Part shown: positions 1 through 10,227 of the stretch, piece by piece | How the letters are laid out: each line of letters opens with the position of its first letter | Numbering within the stretch: the stretch's first letter is position 1 | Assembly: GCF_000151205.2 (NCBI RefSeq) | Contig: NC_016051.1 | Coordinates: 2,022,429 to 2,086,428 of the forward strand | Length of the DNA: 64,000 bases | DNA from: Thermococcus sp. AM4 | GTDB taxonomy: Archaea; Methanobacteriota_B; Thermococci; Thermococcales; Thermococcaceae | Direction of reading: 5' to 3' | Made by a program: the position numbers and the translations under genes | The notes under the pieces: generated by a model | The model's input: only the letters and a program-made list of their open reading frames with translations | What the model was told of the DNA's origin: nothing | Databases searched by the model: none

Positions 1-438
1 GAGGAGCTGCCGCTGATAAGCTTCGTGGGAGCGGAGGGCTACGGCTATTCGGGCGATCCCAACAGCGTCTCCCCAGACAACAACCCGACGAGCGACTTCG
101 GCTGGGAGGTCTATCCGAGGGGCCTGTACGATTCAACCCTCGAGGCGAGCTCCTACGGAAAGCCGGTCTACATAACCGAGAACGGCATAGCGGACTCGAA
201 GGACATACTCCGCCCGAGGTACATAGTTGAACATGTCGCGGCCATGCGCGAGGCGATTGAGGGCGGCGCGGACGTCAGGGGCTACTTCCACTGGGCTCTA
301 ACGGATAACTACGAGTGGGCGATGGGTTTTAAAATCCGCTTCGGACTCTACGAGGTCGATCTGCTCACCAAGGAGAGGATCCCGAGGAGAAGGAGCGTTG
401 AAACTTACAAAAAGGTCATCGAGGAGGGGATCGAATGA
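1..438 (+). CDS. GH1 family beta-glycosidase, C-terminal part (cut by window edge)
   Basis: The reading frame is open to base 1, so only the last 145 residues are present. They carry the GH1 nucleophile motif ITENG, with the Glu codon at 178-180, followed by RGYFHWALTDNYEW, the classic aglycone/glycone-site block of this family, and GLYEVDLLT. GH1 enzymes hydrolyse beta-glucosides, beta-mannosides or beta-galactosides with retention; substrate cannot be told from this piece. The stop overlaps the next start (ATGA), coupling it to a VapB-like gene. A few genes on lies diacetylchitobiose deacetylase, which hints at a role in beta-linked amino-sugar or oligosaccharide use, but that is inference. 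Confidence 0.93.
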   Translation, partial: EELPLISFVGAEGYGYSGDPNSVSPDNNPTSDFGWEVYPRGLYDSTLEASSYGKPVYITENGIADSKDILRPRYIVEHVAAMREAIEGGADVRGYFHWALTDNYEWAMGFKIRFGLYEVDLLTKERIPRRRSVETYKKVIEEGIE

Positions 439-644
439 AGACGATAGCGGTGGATGAGAGCACGTGGAAGAAGATAAAGATGCTCAAGGACAGGCTCGAT
501 GCGAGGTCCTACGACGAGGTTCTCCAGCGGCTCATAGAGGTCTGGCACCTGGTCGAGCTCGACAAGAAGGTTGATGATATCATTGTCAGCGAGGACGAGG
601 CGGAGACCCTGCTCAACGTCCTTAAAAAGAAGAAGGGGAGTTGA
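435..644 (+). CDS. vapB: VapB-type antitoxin
   Basis: A 69-residue, highly charged protein starting MKTIAVDESTWKKIKMLKD, with the pattern of archaeal VapB antitoxins that fold as a small DNA-binding N-terminus (SYDEVLQRLIEVW) and an acidic tail that wraps the toxin. Its ATG overlaps the TGA of the upstream glycosidase and its stop overlaps the start of the PIN-domain gene, the usual VapBC arrangement. It should neutralise the partner and autorepress the pair, although no separate promoter is seen here, so expression may depend on the glycosidase transcript. Confidence 0.78.
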   Translation: MKTIAVDESTWKKIKMLKDRLDARSYDEVLQRLIEVWHLVELDKKVDDIIVSEDEAETLLNVLKKKKGS

Positions 645-1096
645 AAATGCCCCTGCCGCAGGAGATAACCTTTGACAGCATCGCGCTCCTCAAGATGCAC
701 ACCGCGAACAGGAAGAGGCAGCTCGAGATAACCCTCGCCAAGTTCACGGTCTACGTCCCTGTCCTGAGCCTGTACAACTACCTGGCCGCCAAGGCCTACC
801 TGAAGAGGAACGTCGAGAGGGAACTCGGCCTGCTCAAGGAGATCTACAACGTCGTGCCCCTGAGCGATGAGATAATCGTCCGTGCGAGCAAGATCGAGGG
901 ATACCTGCTCCAGAGGGGCCTGGTCGTTGATCCTGAGGACGTTCTCGCGGCTTCGACGGCCATAACCACCAACAGCCTCCTCGTCACCGAGTCGCCCGAG
1001 AGGTACGAGCACATGAGGCAGTTCGGCCTCGACGTGATGCCCCTTGAGAAGTTCCTAAGGGAAATGGAGAGGATCGTGGAGCGGGAGCTCAGATAA
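641..1096 (+). CDS. vapC: PIN-domain toxin (VapC-like)
   Basis: A 151-residue protein in VapC position behind a VapB. The N-terminal block EITFDSIALLKM keeps one acidic residue of the PIN core; VDPEDVLAASTAITTNSLLVTE matches the C-terminal PIN block in which acidic residues bind Mg or Mn. PIN toxins cleave tRNA or other RNA. The N-terminal motif is less canonical than a typical DTS start, so it may be a divergent or weakened nuclease. Start choice: ATG 641 or the ATG two codons later are both possible. The last 8 bases overlap the convergent deacetylase gene. Confidence 0.72.
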   Translation: MKMPLPQEITFDSIALLKMHTANRKRQLEITLAKFTVYVPVLSLYNYLAAKAYLKRNVERELGLLKEIYNVVPLSDEIIVRASKIEGYLLQRGLVVDPEDVLAASTAITTNSLLVTESPERYEHMRQFGLDVMPLEKFLREMERIVERELR

Positions 1097-1880
1097 GCCC
1101 GGCGAAAGGGGTTATGTGGAGGAAGAGCCCGGGCATGAAGCGCAGACCCTCCGCGTACCTCACCCCAATCTTTTCCCCGTAGAACTCCGCCACGGTTCTG
1201 AGGAATGGCTCCCACTTCTCCCAGACATCGTCCGTGAACTGGCTCCTGTGGGCCCTTATCGCCCTCAGCTTGAGCTCCATGAGCCCCGTTATATCAATGA
1301 AGTAGTTCGGCTTCGCCGTATAGTAAAAACCGAAGAGATCGACCTGGTGGGGCTTTATTCCGAGCTGGACGTCGCTCGGGACGACGTTGGGCAGCGGCGA
1401 GAAGGAGACCGCTTCAAGGGCAAGTTTTCCCGCGGTTACGTGGTCAGGATGGGCCTCGTAGGGCAGCCAGGGGTCGGGGGCAAGAACGGCATCTGGTCTC
1501 TCCCGCCTGAGGACTTTGATTATCTGATTCCTCGCCTCGACGGTGTAGGGGAGCTCCGTGTCCCTGTAACCGAGCCATATTATCCTCTCCACGCCGAGCA
1601 TCCTCGCGCTCTCTTCCTCCTCGCGCTTCCTGATCAGGGCGAGTTCATGGGCGCTGACGTTTTCATCCGTCGTTCCCATCGAGCCGTCGGTGAGGCAGAG
1701 GTAGACGACCTCCTTTCCCATCTCGGTGAGTTTCCTTATCGTGCCCCCGAGACCGATTACGCAGTCGTCGGGATGGGGTTCGATGCAGAGAACCTTTTCA
1801 ACGTCCTTAAAAGGATCCGAGAGGTCGAAGTCGAGAAGTGCGAGTAACTTTTCGAGCGAGGCCTCGAAGCTCAAAACCAT
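1089..1880 (-). CDS. dac: Diacetylchitobiose deacetylase (PIG-L/LmbE family)
   Basis: About 263 residues with the zinc-binding motif EPHPDDCVIGLGG near residue 35 and the second metal/active-site motif YEAHPDHVTAG. End-to-end similarity to the Pyrococcus/Thermococcus Dac protein as I remember it, including DPWLPYE, AIRAHRSQF and MPGLFLHITPF. Dac removes one acetyl group from N,N-diacetylchitobiose in the chitin catabolic route. The start ATG lies about 20-30 bases from a TATA-like TTATAAAAACC on the minus strand, so the message is probably leaderless. It converges with the VapC gene with an 8-base overlap. Confidence 0.88.
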   Translation of the reverse strand: MVLSFEASLEKLLALLDFDLSDPFKDVEKVLCIEPHPDDCVIGLGGTIRKLTEMGKEVVYLCLTDGSMGTTDENVSAHELALIRKREEEESARMLGVERIIWLGYRDTELPYTVEARNQIIKVLRRERPDAVLAPDPWLPYEAHPDHVTAGKLALEAVSFSPLPNVVPSDVQLGIKPHQVDLFGFYYTAKPNYFIDITGLMELKLRAIRAHRSQFTDDVWEKWEPFLRTVAEFYGEKIGVRYAEGLRFMPGLFLHITPFAGLI

Positions 1881-1938
1881 CACCCGCTGTTATAAAATCC
1901 AAGGTTTTTATAATCATTTCGGTTTTCATAATAGGGGG

Positions 1939-3024
1939 TCAGGGCAGGGGAATCCTCTCGACCTCCATCCTGTCGAAGGTTGGGTACTCCTCCACGATGA
2001 AGAACCACACGTCGCCTTCGATGGCCTCGGCCAGCTCAACAGCGACCTCCTCGGGCATCTCGATCCTGCCCTTCTCCCTGTTTACGTAGAGCCACTCCTC
2101 CGGAACCTCGGCCTCGCTGACGAGGAACTCGTAGAGTCCGTCGAGGTCATCGTATTCAGCTATGCCGAAGCGGAGCGTTCCGTCCTCTGTGATCTCCATG
2201 TACGGCCTGGCAACGTTCCTCGCCATTCTCCTCAACCGGTTCCTTAGCTGGACGGCGTCCTTGAGCTTGGCCGTGCAGAGGTGGTAGCTCAGCGAGGTGT
2301 TCTCCTCGCCCCACTCGAGCAACTTAAGGCCGAGCTCAAGCGAGCCCTTTATCGCTGAGCTTTCGTCGCTTACCGGCTCGTAGCCCATGTCGAGCATGGT
2401 TTTAAGGGTAACCTCGCTGAACTCCAGCTCGTTCACGTTGAGGAACTTCGCGCCGAGGCTGTCGAGGAATTCGGCGTACCACTTCATCCTCTCGAACTGT
2501 CCGGGAATCGAGGGGATCTCCCCGCCGACGTCCCAGCCGAAGTCGAAGGCGTTCTTTATGTTCTCGATTTCCACCTTGAAGAGCTTCGAGTTCGGGTTGA
2601 AGAGATCTGGATGGAAGCGTATCTCATCTAAGCCCGCATCGTAGAGCTTCTCGAGGTTCTTCTTGGTCGCTAAAGCGCCGGTGGTGTAGAGGTGGACGTG
2701 AAAGTCCTCGCCAAAGTTCTCCTTGAGCGCGCGGATGTATTGAACCGTTCTGTCGAGCCTCGCGAGGGGGTCCCCGCCGGTGACGCCCGCGCCCTTTGCC
2801 TCCTGAATCATCGCCTCCTCGATGATGTCATCAACGCTCTTAACGGGCCTCTCGTTGGCGTAAACGACATCTTCCCTCCTCCAGGGGCTCAGCGGGCAGT
2901 AGAAGCAGTCCCTCGGGCACTTCCCTGTGGTGAAGAGGACGAGCTTCTCACCCCTAACGCAGAGCTGACAGCCCTTCGGAAGTTCCCTCACGGCGTACGA
3001 GAAGTAAGGGGTCTCCCATACCAT
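1939..3024 (-). CDS. Radical SAM protein
   Basis: 361 residues from ATG 3024. The radical SAM cluster motif is CPRDCFYC (CX3CX2C), preceded by a second cysteine pair in KGCQLCVRG and followed by the GGDP SAM-binding motif (VTGGDPL). These establish a 4Fe-4S radical SAM enzyme of a family conserved in Thermococcales. The substrate is unknown to me; the extra N-terminal Cys pair may bind metal. An alternative TTG start at 3036 adds four residues. It is divergent from the RNase P gene with only about 60 bases between starts, sharing a promoter region. Confidence 0.82.
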   Translation of the reverse strand: MVWETPYFSYAVRELPKGCQLCVRGEKLVLFTTGKCPRDCFYCPLSPWRREDVVYANERPVKSVDDIIEEAMIQEAKGAGVTGGDPLARLDRTVQYIRALKENFGEDFHVHLYTTGALATKKNLEKLYDAGLDEIRFHPDLFNPNSKLFKVEIENIKNAFDFGWDVGGEIPSIPGQFERMKWYAEFLDSLGAKFLNVNELEFSEVTLKTMLDMGYEPVSDESSAIKGSLELGLKLLEWGEENTSLSYHLCTAKLKDAVQLRNRLRRMARNVARPYMEITEDGTLRFGIAEYDDLDGLYEFLVSEAEVPEEWLYVNREKGRIEMPEEVAVELAEAIEGDVWFFIVEEYPTFDRMEVERIPLP

Positions 3025-3049
3025 AGCCCTCGCCAACCCTAACCCGGGG

Positions 3050-3066
3050 ATAGGCCTTAAAAACGT
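3050..3066. promoter_or_regulatory. Shared TATA element of divergent radical SAM / Pop5 promoters
   Basis: The sequence GGCCTTAAAAACGTT reads as a TATA box in both directions (CTTAAAAAC forward, GTTTTTAAG reverse). Forward spacing to ATG 3086 is about 25-30 bases, predicting a leaderless Pop5 message; reverse spacing to ATG 3024 is similar. The two genes therefore appear to compete for one core element. Inferred from spacing only. Confidence 0.5.
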
Positions 3067-3085
3067 TGGCGGGCAAAGTTGTCCG

Positions 3086-3454
3086 ATGCCTATGAGGGAG
3101 AAGCCGAAGTACCTGCCCCCGACGCTCCGCGAGAAGCACCGCTACATAGCCTTCCAGCTGATTGGGGAGAGGCCCTTCCGGAAGGACGAGGTCAAGAAAG
3201 CCATCTGGGAGGCAAGCCTCTCAACGCTCGGTGTTCTCGGCTCGGCCAAAGCAAAGCCCTGGTTCATACGCTTCGACGAGAAGAGCCAGACCGGAATCGT
3301 CAGGGTTGACAGGAAGCATGTGGAAGAGCTCAGGTTTGCCCTAACCCTCGTGACGGAGATAAACGGCTCGAGGGCAATCTTCAGGACGCTTGGCGTTTCG
3401 GGAACGATAAAAAGGCTGAAGAGGAAGTTTTTAGCTGAATTCGGCTGGCGTTAG
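3086..3454 (+). CDS. rnp2: RNase P protein component 2 (Pop5)
   Basis: 122 residues beginning [20 protein letters not shown], the characteristic N-terminus of archaeal Pop5, and containing [19 protein letters not shown]. Pop5 pairs with Rpp30 to activate the catalytic domain of RNase P RNA in 5' tRNA maturation. Length is normal for the family. It is probably transcribed leaderless from the shared TATA region; ATG 3092 is an alternative start. Its stop overlaps the end of the convergent glycogen synthase gene by 4 bases. Confidence 0.93.
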   Translation: MPMREKPKYLPPTLREKHRYIAFQLIGERPFRKDEVKKAIWEASLSTLGVLGSAKAKPWFIRFDEKSQTGIVRVDRKHVEELRFALTLVTEINGSRAIFRTLGVSGTIKRLKRKFLAEFGWR

Positions 3455-4794
3455 AGCAGGAAGGGCATCGCCTTGTCCACAGCGCCGGTGTAAACGAGCA
3501 GGTAGCGCCTGCAGGCCTTCTCCCAGGTGAAGTCCCTTCTCGCGCGCTTCTTGGCGTTCTCACGGAGCCTTGCGAGGGTTCCTTCATCGAGCTCTTTAGC
3601 CGAAACCATGGCCCTCGCGAGGGCAAAGGCGTCTCTCGGTGGGACGAGGATTCCGGTGGCGTTATCCGGGTCGGCGTTGAGGTCTATTATCGTGTCTTTG
3701 AGCCCCCCGACGGCGCTCGCTATTGGAATCGCCCCGAGGCACATCGCCTCGAGCTGAACCAATCCAAAGGGCTCAAAGTAAGACGGAATCACCACGAAGT
3801 CCACCGAGCCGTACAGCTCGCGGACGGTTTCCCTCGGCAGGACGTCGGTGATTACCCTGACGTTCTCCGGGAAGCGGTTCTCAACGGCTTTGGCCCAGGC
3901 CTCCAATCCGGGGTCGCCCTTGCCGACGATGATGAAGCGCATCTCCCTAAAAGCGGGATCGCCGGAGAGTATCTCTATCGCCCTGAGGAGCGTGTCAACG
4001 CCCTTCTGGGCCCTGTCGAAGCGGCCGATGAACATGAAGGCCCTTCCGTCGCTCAAACCGAAGCGCCCGAGGATTAGCCGTCTCCGCTCCTCCCTCGGTT
4101 TGTCGGCGTTCTCAAGGAGCTCCTCGCTCCAGAAGGAGCAGTCTATGCCGTTGAAGACGTGCGTCACCTTGCCGTCGAAGTTCCTGAAGAAGTCCCACTC
4201 CTCCCAGAGGTAGCTTTTGCTAACGGTCGTTACCGCGTCGGCTACGTAGCAGGCGGTGTGCTCGGGGTCTATTTCCGGATAAGGCGCGAGCTCGCCCAGG
4301 TTGGCCTCGTGGAAGTAGTGAGCCGGAATTTTGGCCTTGTTGAGCCTGTGGACCGTGAAAACGGCCCTAAGCGAGAAGTACTTCTTCAAAAGTCCGAGGG
4401 CAAAAACCGTGTGCCAGTCGTGGGCGTGAACGACATCGGGCTTGAAACCCTCGATGAGGTGGTTGAGCAGACCGGCCGAGGCTTTCCCGAAGAGGACGGC
4501 CTTCCGGAGGAGGGTCTCCCAGTCAGGATAGACGTCGGTGTCGAGAACGTCGCCGGAGAGCGTGTAAACCGTGACCCCGTTCTGCTCCCGCTTTCTGGCG
4601 GTTACCTCGACGGTTCTGCCCTCGAAGGAGAGCCTGAAAGTGAGGAAAGGCTCGCCGAGGTTCCGTCCGTGGTCGGGGGTGAAGACGATCACCTCGTTGC
4701 CCTTGGCCAATCCTTCGGCTATGTTGGTCACTGCCTCCGCCAGGCCGCCGACCTTGACGGGGAGGTACTCGAAGGATAGGAGGAGAACGCGCAT
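3451..4794 (-). CDS. glgA: Glycogen synthase, GT5-like
   Basis: 447 residues. The N-terminus [20 protein letters not shown] holds the KVGGL nucleotide-sugar/acceptor motif of glycogen synthases; VVHAHDWHT and, near the C-terminus, [16 protein letters not shown] supply the GT-B E-x7-E motif. It makes alpha-1,4-glucan from ADP- or UDP-glucose. Possible starts are ATG 4794 or 4800; its 5' end abuts or overlaps the stop of the TrmB-family gene, so the two are co-transcribed. This ties glycogen storage to the maltodextrin regulator upstream. Confidence 0.92.
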   Translation of the reverse strand: MRVLLLSFEYLPVKVGGLAEAVTNIAEGLAKGNEVIVFTPDHGRNLGEPFLTFRLSFEGRTVEVTARKREQNGVTVYTLSGDVLDTDVYPDWETLLRKAVLFGKASAGLLNHLIEGFKPDVVHAHDWHTVFALGLLKKYFSLRAVFTVHRLNKAKIPAHYFHEANLGELAPYPEIDPEHTACYVADAVTTVSKSYLWEEWDFFRNFDGKVTHVFNGIDCSFWSEELLENADKPREERRRLILGRFGLSDGRAFMFIGRFDRAQKGVDTLLRAIEILSGDPAFREMRFIIVGKGDPGLEAWAKAVENRFPENVRVITDVLPRETVRELYGSVDFVVIPSYFEPFGLVQLEAMCLGAIPIASAVGGLKDTIIDLNADPDNATGILVPPRDAFALARAMVSAKELDEGTLARLRENAKKRARRDFTWEKACRRYLLVYTGAVDKAMPFLL

Positions 4795-4799
4795 AGGCA

Positions 4800-5822
4800 T
4801 CACTCGAGGAGTATGAACTTCTCGCCCTCGACGTCCTCGAAGTAGCTCCCGATTCCGCCGACCTTGAGCTCCTTTCCGTTGTGTCTGAAGGTGACGTTCG
4901 CTGTCAGTGGAGTGTACTCGTAGGCGACTATCTCGCCGTCTATCGTCACGGGCTCCTTCGTGTCGATGATCCTGCCGACGATCTCTGCCCTCCTAGGAAG
5001 CCCGACGAAGCGTAGAACCGTGATGAGGGTCCGGATGTTGACAAGGGAGAGCGGCTTTGGAAGCTTCTCGTAGTTGAGGGGCTTGATGACCTCGCTGTTG
5101 TCGAAGTAGATGGTGTAGAACCAGTGCATGTAGTTCTGGATTATCCTCGGGCTCTTGGCCCAGAAGGAGTAGAACTTCTCCTTTCTGGTGTCCTGGGGCA
5201 GGGCACCGAAGAAGAGGGCGTAGTCTATGTCCCCGATTACCCAGCTGGCCATGAGCCACGGCGCCCCGCCGCTCCTTGCGAGGATTATGTTGTCGCCCCT
5301 CAGCCAGTCGGGAACGTCTTTGAAGTTGCTTATGATCACGAACACGACGTCCTTCCTGCCCTTTATCTCGTTCTTGAGGAGCTCGAGGAACTCCAGCGGG
5401 GTGTTGATCAGAACCTCGTGCTTCGCGCTTCTGATGACGTATTCTGCCCTCTCTATGGTGTTGTCAAAGCCCTGTATCGTCCATATCTCCGGCAGCTCCT
5501 CGCCGTGAACCTCGCGGTAGAGCTCGAGGAAGGCCTCTTTCAGGGCCTCTATGTCCTTTACAATCTCCTCCTTGATCTTTTCGAGTATCACCTCGGGATT
5601 GACCGGCTTGTAGAGCCTCGGCGTGCCCTGCATGACGTCGACGAAGCCCTTCCGGTGGAGCGAGCTCAGGACATCGTAGACCCTCGTGTGCGGAATGCCG
5701 CTCTCCTTCGTTATGTCGGTGGCCTTGCTCGGGCCGAGCTTGAGGAGCGTGATGTAGGCAACGCTCTCGTACTTCGTCAGGCCGAGCCTCTGGAGCTTTT
5801 CAATTATCTCATCTTCCCTCAT
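4800..5822 (-). CDS. tgr: TrmB-family sugar-responsive regulator (Tgr/TrmBL1 type)
   Basis: 340 residues. An N-terminal winged HTH (LQRLGLTKYESVAYITLLKL, then SGIPHTRVYDVLSSL) is followed by a short coiled linker and a C-terminal TrmB-type sugar-binding domain. Position, divergent from cyclomaltodextrinase and the mal operon, and order match the Thermococcales Glycolytic Regulator, which binds TATCAC-N5-GTGATA, represses glycolytic/maltodextrin genes and activates gluconeogenic genes, being released by maltotriose. A TATCAC-N5-ATGATA site in the malE promoter supports this. ATG 5822 has an upstream GGGGGTTAAGGG ribosome site. Confidence 0.87.
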   Translation of the reverse strand: MREDEIIEKLQRLGLTKYESVAYITLLKLGPSKATDITKESGIPHTRVYDVLSSLHRKGFVDVMQGTPRLYKPVNPEVILEKIKEEIVKDIEALKEAFLELYREVHGEELPEIWTIQGFDNTIERAEYVIRSAKHEVLINTPLEFLELLKNEIKGRKDVVFVIISNFKDVPDWLRGDNIILARSGGAPWLMASWVIGDIDYALFFGALPQDTRKEKFYSFWAKSPRIIQNYMHWFYTIYFDNSEVIKPLNYEKLPKPLSLVNIRTLITVLRFVGLPRRAEIVGRIIDTKEPVTIDGEIVAYEYTPLTANVTFRHNGKELKVGGIGSYFEDVEGEKFILLE

Positions 5823-5842
5823 CCCTTAACCCCCGACAAGCT

Positions 5843-5880
5843 TAAGTTCACTGGTACCAGTTTATTCATTACCAGTGATA
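5843..5880. promoter_or_regulatory. Divergent tgr / cyclomaltodextrinase control region with palindrome
   Basis: The 72-base gap holds a perfect 12-base palindrome ACTGGTACCAGT (5850-5861) and an inverted pair CACTGGT ... ACCAGTG (5849-5855 and 5871-5877). The right end reads GTGATA (5875-5880), one half of the Tgr operator, with only a poor left half. It may be a degenerate autoregulatory site or that of another TrmB paralogue. Function is inferred. Confidence 0.45.
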
Positions 5881-5894
5881 CAAAGGTGGTCGAT

Positions 5895-7811
5895 GTGTAT
5901 AAAACTTTCGGGTTCGTTGAGGATCCAGTCTTCGGGAGGCTCGCGAAGGTTGAGTTTTCAATTCCCTATCGCGGCGAGGAGTACGCCTATCTCCTCGGGA
6001 GCTTCAACGCCTTCAACGAGGGGAGCTTTAGGATGGAGAAGCGTGGAAACCGCTGGGCTGTGACGGTTCTCCTCCCCGAGGGCGTTTGGAGGTACGCGTT
6101 CTCGCTGGGGGGCAGGTTCGAGGTTGACCCCGAAAACGAAAGCACCGAAACCTATCGCAGGCCATCGTACAAGTTCGAGAAAACGGTCAGCGTCGCGAGG
6201 ATTGCCGGCCCGGAGCTGGCCTATCACTCGCCTTCCCTCCTCCACCTTTACTCCTTCGGCGGGAGGGTTCACTTCATTCTCAGGGCGAGAAAAGATCGTC
6301 TGCACTCCGTTTTCCTTGTGATGGATGATGCGAGAATCGAGATGAGGAAGCGGGCGAGCGATGAGCTCTTCGACTACTTCGGGGTGGACGTTGGCGGGAT
6401 TGAGGGGACGATCGAGTACTCGTTCGTGGGAGAGGGCAGGGAAGGGACTTTTGAGCTTGGCCCTTTTGAAGCCGTTCCGATGACACTTGAGGCCCCGGAG
6501 TGGCCGCTCGGAAGAGTTTTCTACCAGGTGATGCCCGATCGCTTCGCCGGCCGTTCTCTCGGTGACTCTGGGGATTTCTGCGGCGGTGACCTCTGGGGGC
6601 TGATTGAGAGGCTGGACCACATCACCGGACTGGGCTTCAACGCCCTCTATCTAACCCCGATCTTCGAGTCAACAACCTATCACGGCTACGACATCGTTGA
6701 TTACTTCCACGTTTCCAGGAGACTTGGTGGGGATGAGGCCTTTGAGGCTCTCGTGGGGGAGCTGAGGAAAAGGAACGTCAGGCTGATCCTCGACGGGGTT
6801 TTTCATCACACCAGCTTCTTCCATCCGTACTTCCAGGACGTCGTTGAGAAGGGCGAAAAAAGCAGGTACGCAGGGTTTTACAGGGTTCTGGGCTTTCCAG
6901 TCGTCTCGGAGCGTTTTCTTGAGGTGCTGAACTCTGACCTGCCCCCCGGGGAGTTGGGGAAAGCCCTGAGGAAAGTCGGCTGGAACTACGAGAGCTTTTA
7001 CTCCGTCTGGCTGATGCCGCGGCTGAACCACGATAACGAGGAGGTCTTTGAGTTCGTCGTTGGCGTTATGCGGCACTGGCTGGGCGGGGCGGATGGATGG
7101 AGGCTCGACGTGGCCCACGGCGTTCCCCCTGATTTCTGGGCAAGGGTGCGGGAGAGAGTGCCCTCATCAGCCTACCTGATCGGGGAGGTCATGGACGACG
7201 GGAGGCTTTACCTATTCCGGGGGTTCCACGGGGTCATGAACTACGCGCTCTACGACGCGATGCTCAGGTTCTTTGCCTTTGGCGAGACAACCGCCGAGGA
7301 GTTCCTGAACGAGCTCGAGCTCATCAGCGTTCGCTACGGGCCCGCCGAGTACTACGCCTACAACTTCCTCGACAACCACGACACTGAGCGCTTCCTCGAC
7401 CTCGTTGGCGACGAGCGGATCTACCTCTGCGCCCTGGCCTTTCTGATGACCTACAAGGGCATTCCCGCTGTTTTCTACGGCGATGAGATCGGGCTGAGGG
7501 GCAGAAAGGGGGGAGGCCTCGACGTCGGGAGGACTCCGATGGACTGGGAGAGCGAAAACTGGAACCATAAAATACTGAAAACGACCGAAAAACTGGTCCG
7601 GCTCAGGAGGAACTCCAGGGCCCTCCAGGTGGGGACCTTCAGGCCCCTGTTCTTCAGGAGCAGGACGATGGTCTACGAAAGGGCCGCCGGCGATGAGGTC
7701 TTGATCGTTGCCATAAACTGCTCCGACGCCCCGGCTGAGGTTCCCCTCCCTGATGGGAGAGGGATTACCATCCCACCGCTGGCCTTCAGGATAATCGATG
7801 CCGGCCGATAA
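5895..7811 (+). CDS. Cyclomaltodextrinase / neopullulanase, GH13
   Basis: 638 residues from GTG 5895, which follows AAAGGTGGT at a normal distance. An N-terminal starch-binding-like beta domain (YLLGSFNAFNEGSFRM) precedes the GH13 barrel: VFYQVMPDRFA, GVFHHTS, nucleophile Asp about residue 405 in GWRLDVAH, acid/base Glu about 431 in IGEVMDD, and Asp about 493 in LDNHDTERF. The enzyme opens cyclodextrins and cuts maltodextrins inside the cell after import. The frame stays open far upstream, but that part is antisense to tgr and has no start signal. Divergent from tgr and upstream of malE by 62 bases. Confidence 0.92.
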   Translation: MYKTFGFVEDPVFGRLAKVEFSIPYRGEEYAYLLGSFNAFNEGSFRMEKRGNRWAVTVLLPEGVWRYAFSLGGRFEVDPENESTETYRRPSYKFEKTVSVARIAGPELAYHSPSLLHLYSFGGRVHFILRARKDRLHSVFLVMDDARIEMRKRASDELFDYFGVDVGGIEGTIEYSFVGEGREGTFELGPFEAVPMTLEAPEWPLGRVFYQVMPDRFAGRSLGDSGDFCGGDLWGLIERLDHITGLGFNALYLTPIFESTTYHGYDIVDYFHVSRRLGGDEAFEALVGELRKRNVRLILDGVFHHTSFFHPYFQDVVEKGEKSRYAGFYRVLGFPVVSERFLEVLNSDLPPGELGKALRKVGWNYESFYSVWLMPRLNHDNEEVFEFVVGVMRHWLGGADGWRLDVAHGVPPDFWARVRERVPSSAYLIGEVMDDGRLYLFRGFHGVMNYALYDAMLRFFAFGETTAEEFLNELELISVRYGPAEYYAYNFLDNHDTERFLDLVGDERIYLCALAFLMTYKGIPAVFYGDEIGLRGRKGGGLDVGRTPMDWESENWNHKILKTTEKLVRLRRNSRALQVGTFRPLFFRSRTMVYERAAGDEVLIVAINCSDAPAEVPLPDGRGITIPPLAFRIIDAGR

Positions 7812-7814
7812 TCG

Positions 7815-9292
<1,478 letters not shown>

Positions 9293-9293
9293 T

Positions 9294-9310
9294 CTCTTCT
9301 TTTTAACTTT
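9294..9310 (+). terminator. T-rich intercistronic stretch after malE
   Basis: TCTTCTTTTTAACTTT directly follows the malE stop and precedes malF. Archaeal termination needs mainly oligo-T. A partial terminator here would leave more binding protein message than permease message, a common stoichiometry in ABC operons. Inference. Confidence 0.4.
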
Positions 9311-9327
9311 CTTGAGAGGTGAAAGGG

Positions 9328-10227
9328 ATGAGAAAGAGCACAGTTGCGGCACTAACGCTGATCCTTCCAGGCATAGCCGCGTTCCTCTTCTTCAACATCT
9401 ACCCGATACTCTACTCGATCTACATCGCCTTCACGAACGCCCAGCTGGGGAACTTCCCGATTCAGACCCCCAACGCTCCGCCGCTGAAGTTCGTTGGTCT
9501 TGACAACTTCAGATGGGCCCTCAACGATCCTGGATTTAGATCGGCTTTCCTCTGGACCTGGATCTTCGTGGCGACCAGCGTCACCCTCAAGGTTCTGGCG
9601 GGAATTTTCCTCTCGATCCTCTACAACAGCAGGTACGTCATCGGGAAGTCCCTCTACAGGGCGCTCCTCATAGTTCCCTGGGCCCTTCCCCTCCTGTTCT
9701 CGATCACGGTCTGGCGCTTCATGTTCGATCCCATATTCGGGCCCATCAATATAATCCTCCGCGACTTTGGGGTCTCAAATCCCCCGGACTGGATAAACAA
9801 CGCGACCTACGGCTTCATAGCCCTCAACATCATCGAGGTCTGGCTGGCCTATCCCTTCATGATGACGGTGATAACCTCGGCCCTTCAGTCGGTTCCGGAC
9901 ATACTGGTCGAGGCGGCCATAATAGACGGGGCCAACTACTGGCAGAGGCTCACTAAGGTCGTCATCCCAATAGTTAGCAAGCCGATAGCCTTCGCCACCA
10001 TACTCACGAGCGCCGCCAGCTTCCAGTACTTCCTGGTTCCATTCCTCTACAACGGCACGCTCTTCGAGGACAGGTTCCTGCTCCTCTACGGCTACCAGAG
10101 GGCTTTTGGCGCTTCGATTCCCCATTACGGCAGAGCGGCGGCGGTTCTCTTCATAGCCACCCTGATCCTGGCCGTCTACATGTACATAAGCATGAAGATA
10201 ACCAAACTGCAGGAGGGGGCTAGCTGA
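9328..10227 (+). CDS. malF: Maltodextrin ABC transporter permease
   Basis: 299 residues, about six membrane segments beginning AALTLILPGIAAFLFFNIYP. The cytoplasmic EAA loop VEAAIIDGANYWQRLTKVVI that docks on MalK is present near residue 200. It forms the heteromeric channel with MalG. ATG 9328 follows GAGGTGAAAGGG; the GTG at 9319 lies inside that ribosome site and is less likely. The TGA stop shares one base with the malG ATG (TGATG), indicating translational coupling. Confidence 0.93.
   Translation: MRKSTVAALTLILPGIAAFLFFNIYPILYSIYIAFTNAQLGNFPIQTPNAPPLKFVGLDNFRWALNDPGFRSAFLWTWIFVATSVTLKVLAGIFLSILYNSRYVIGKSLYRALLIVPWALPLLFSITVWRFMFDPIFGPINIILRDFGVSNPPDWINNATYGFIALNIIEVWLAYPFMMTVITSALQSVPDILVEAAIIDGANYWQRLTKVVIPIVSKPIAFATILTSAASFQYFLVPFLYNGTLFEDRFLLLYGYQRAFGASIPHYGRAAAVLFIATLILAVYMYISMKITKLQEGAS

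Noticed and set aside
5124..5894. Frame continuing upstream of cyclomaltodextrinase by about 257 codons
   Set aside because: It is antisense to the tgr gene, has no ribosome site, and the family N-terminus begins at YKTFGFVEDP; GTG 5895 has a proper GGTGGT.
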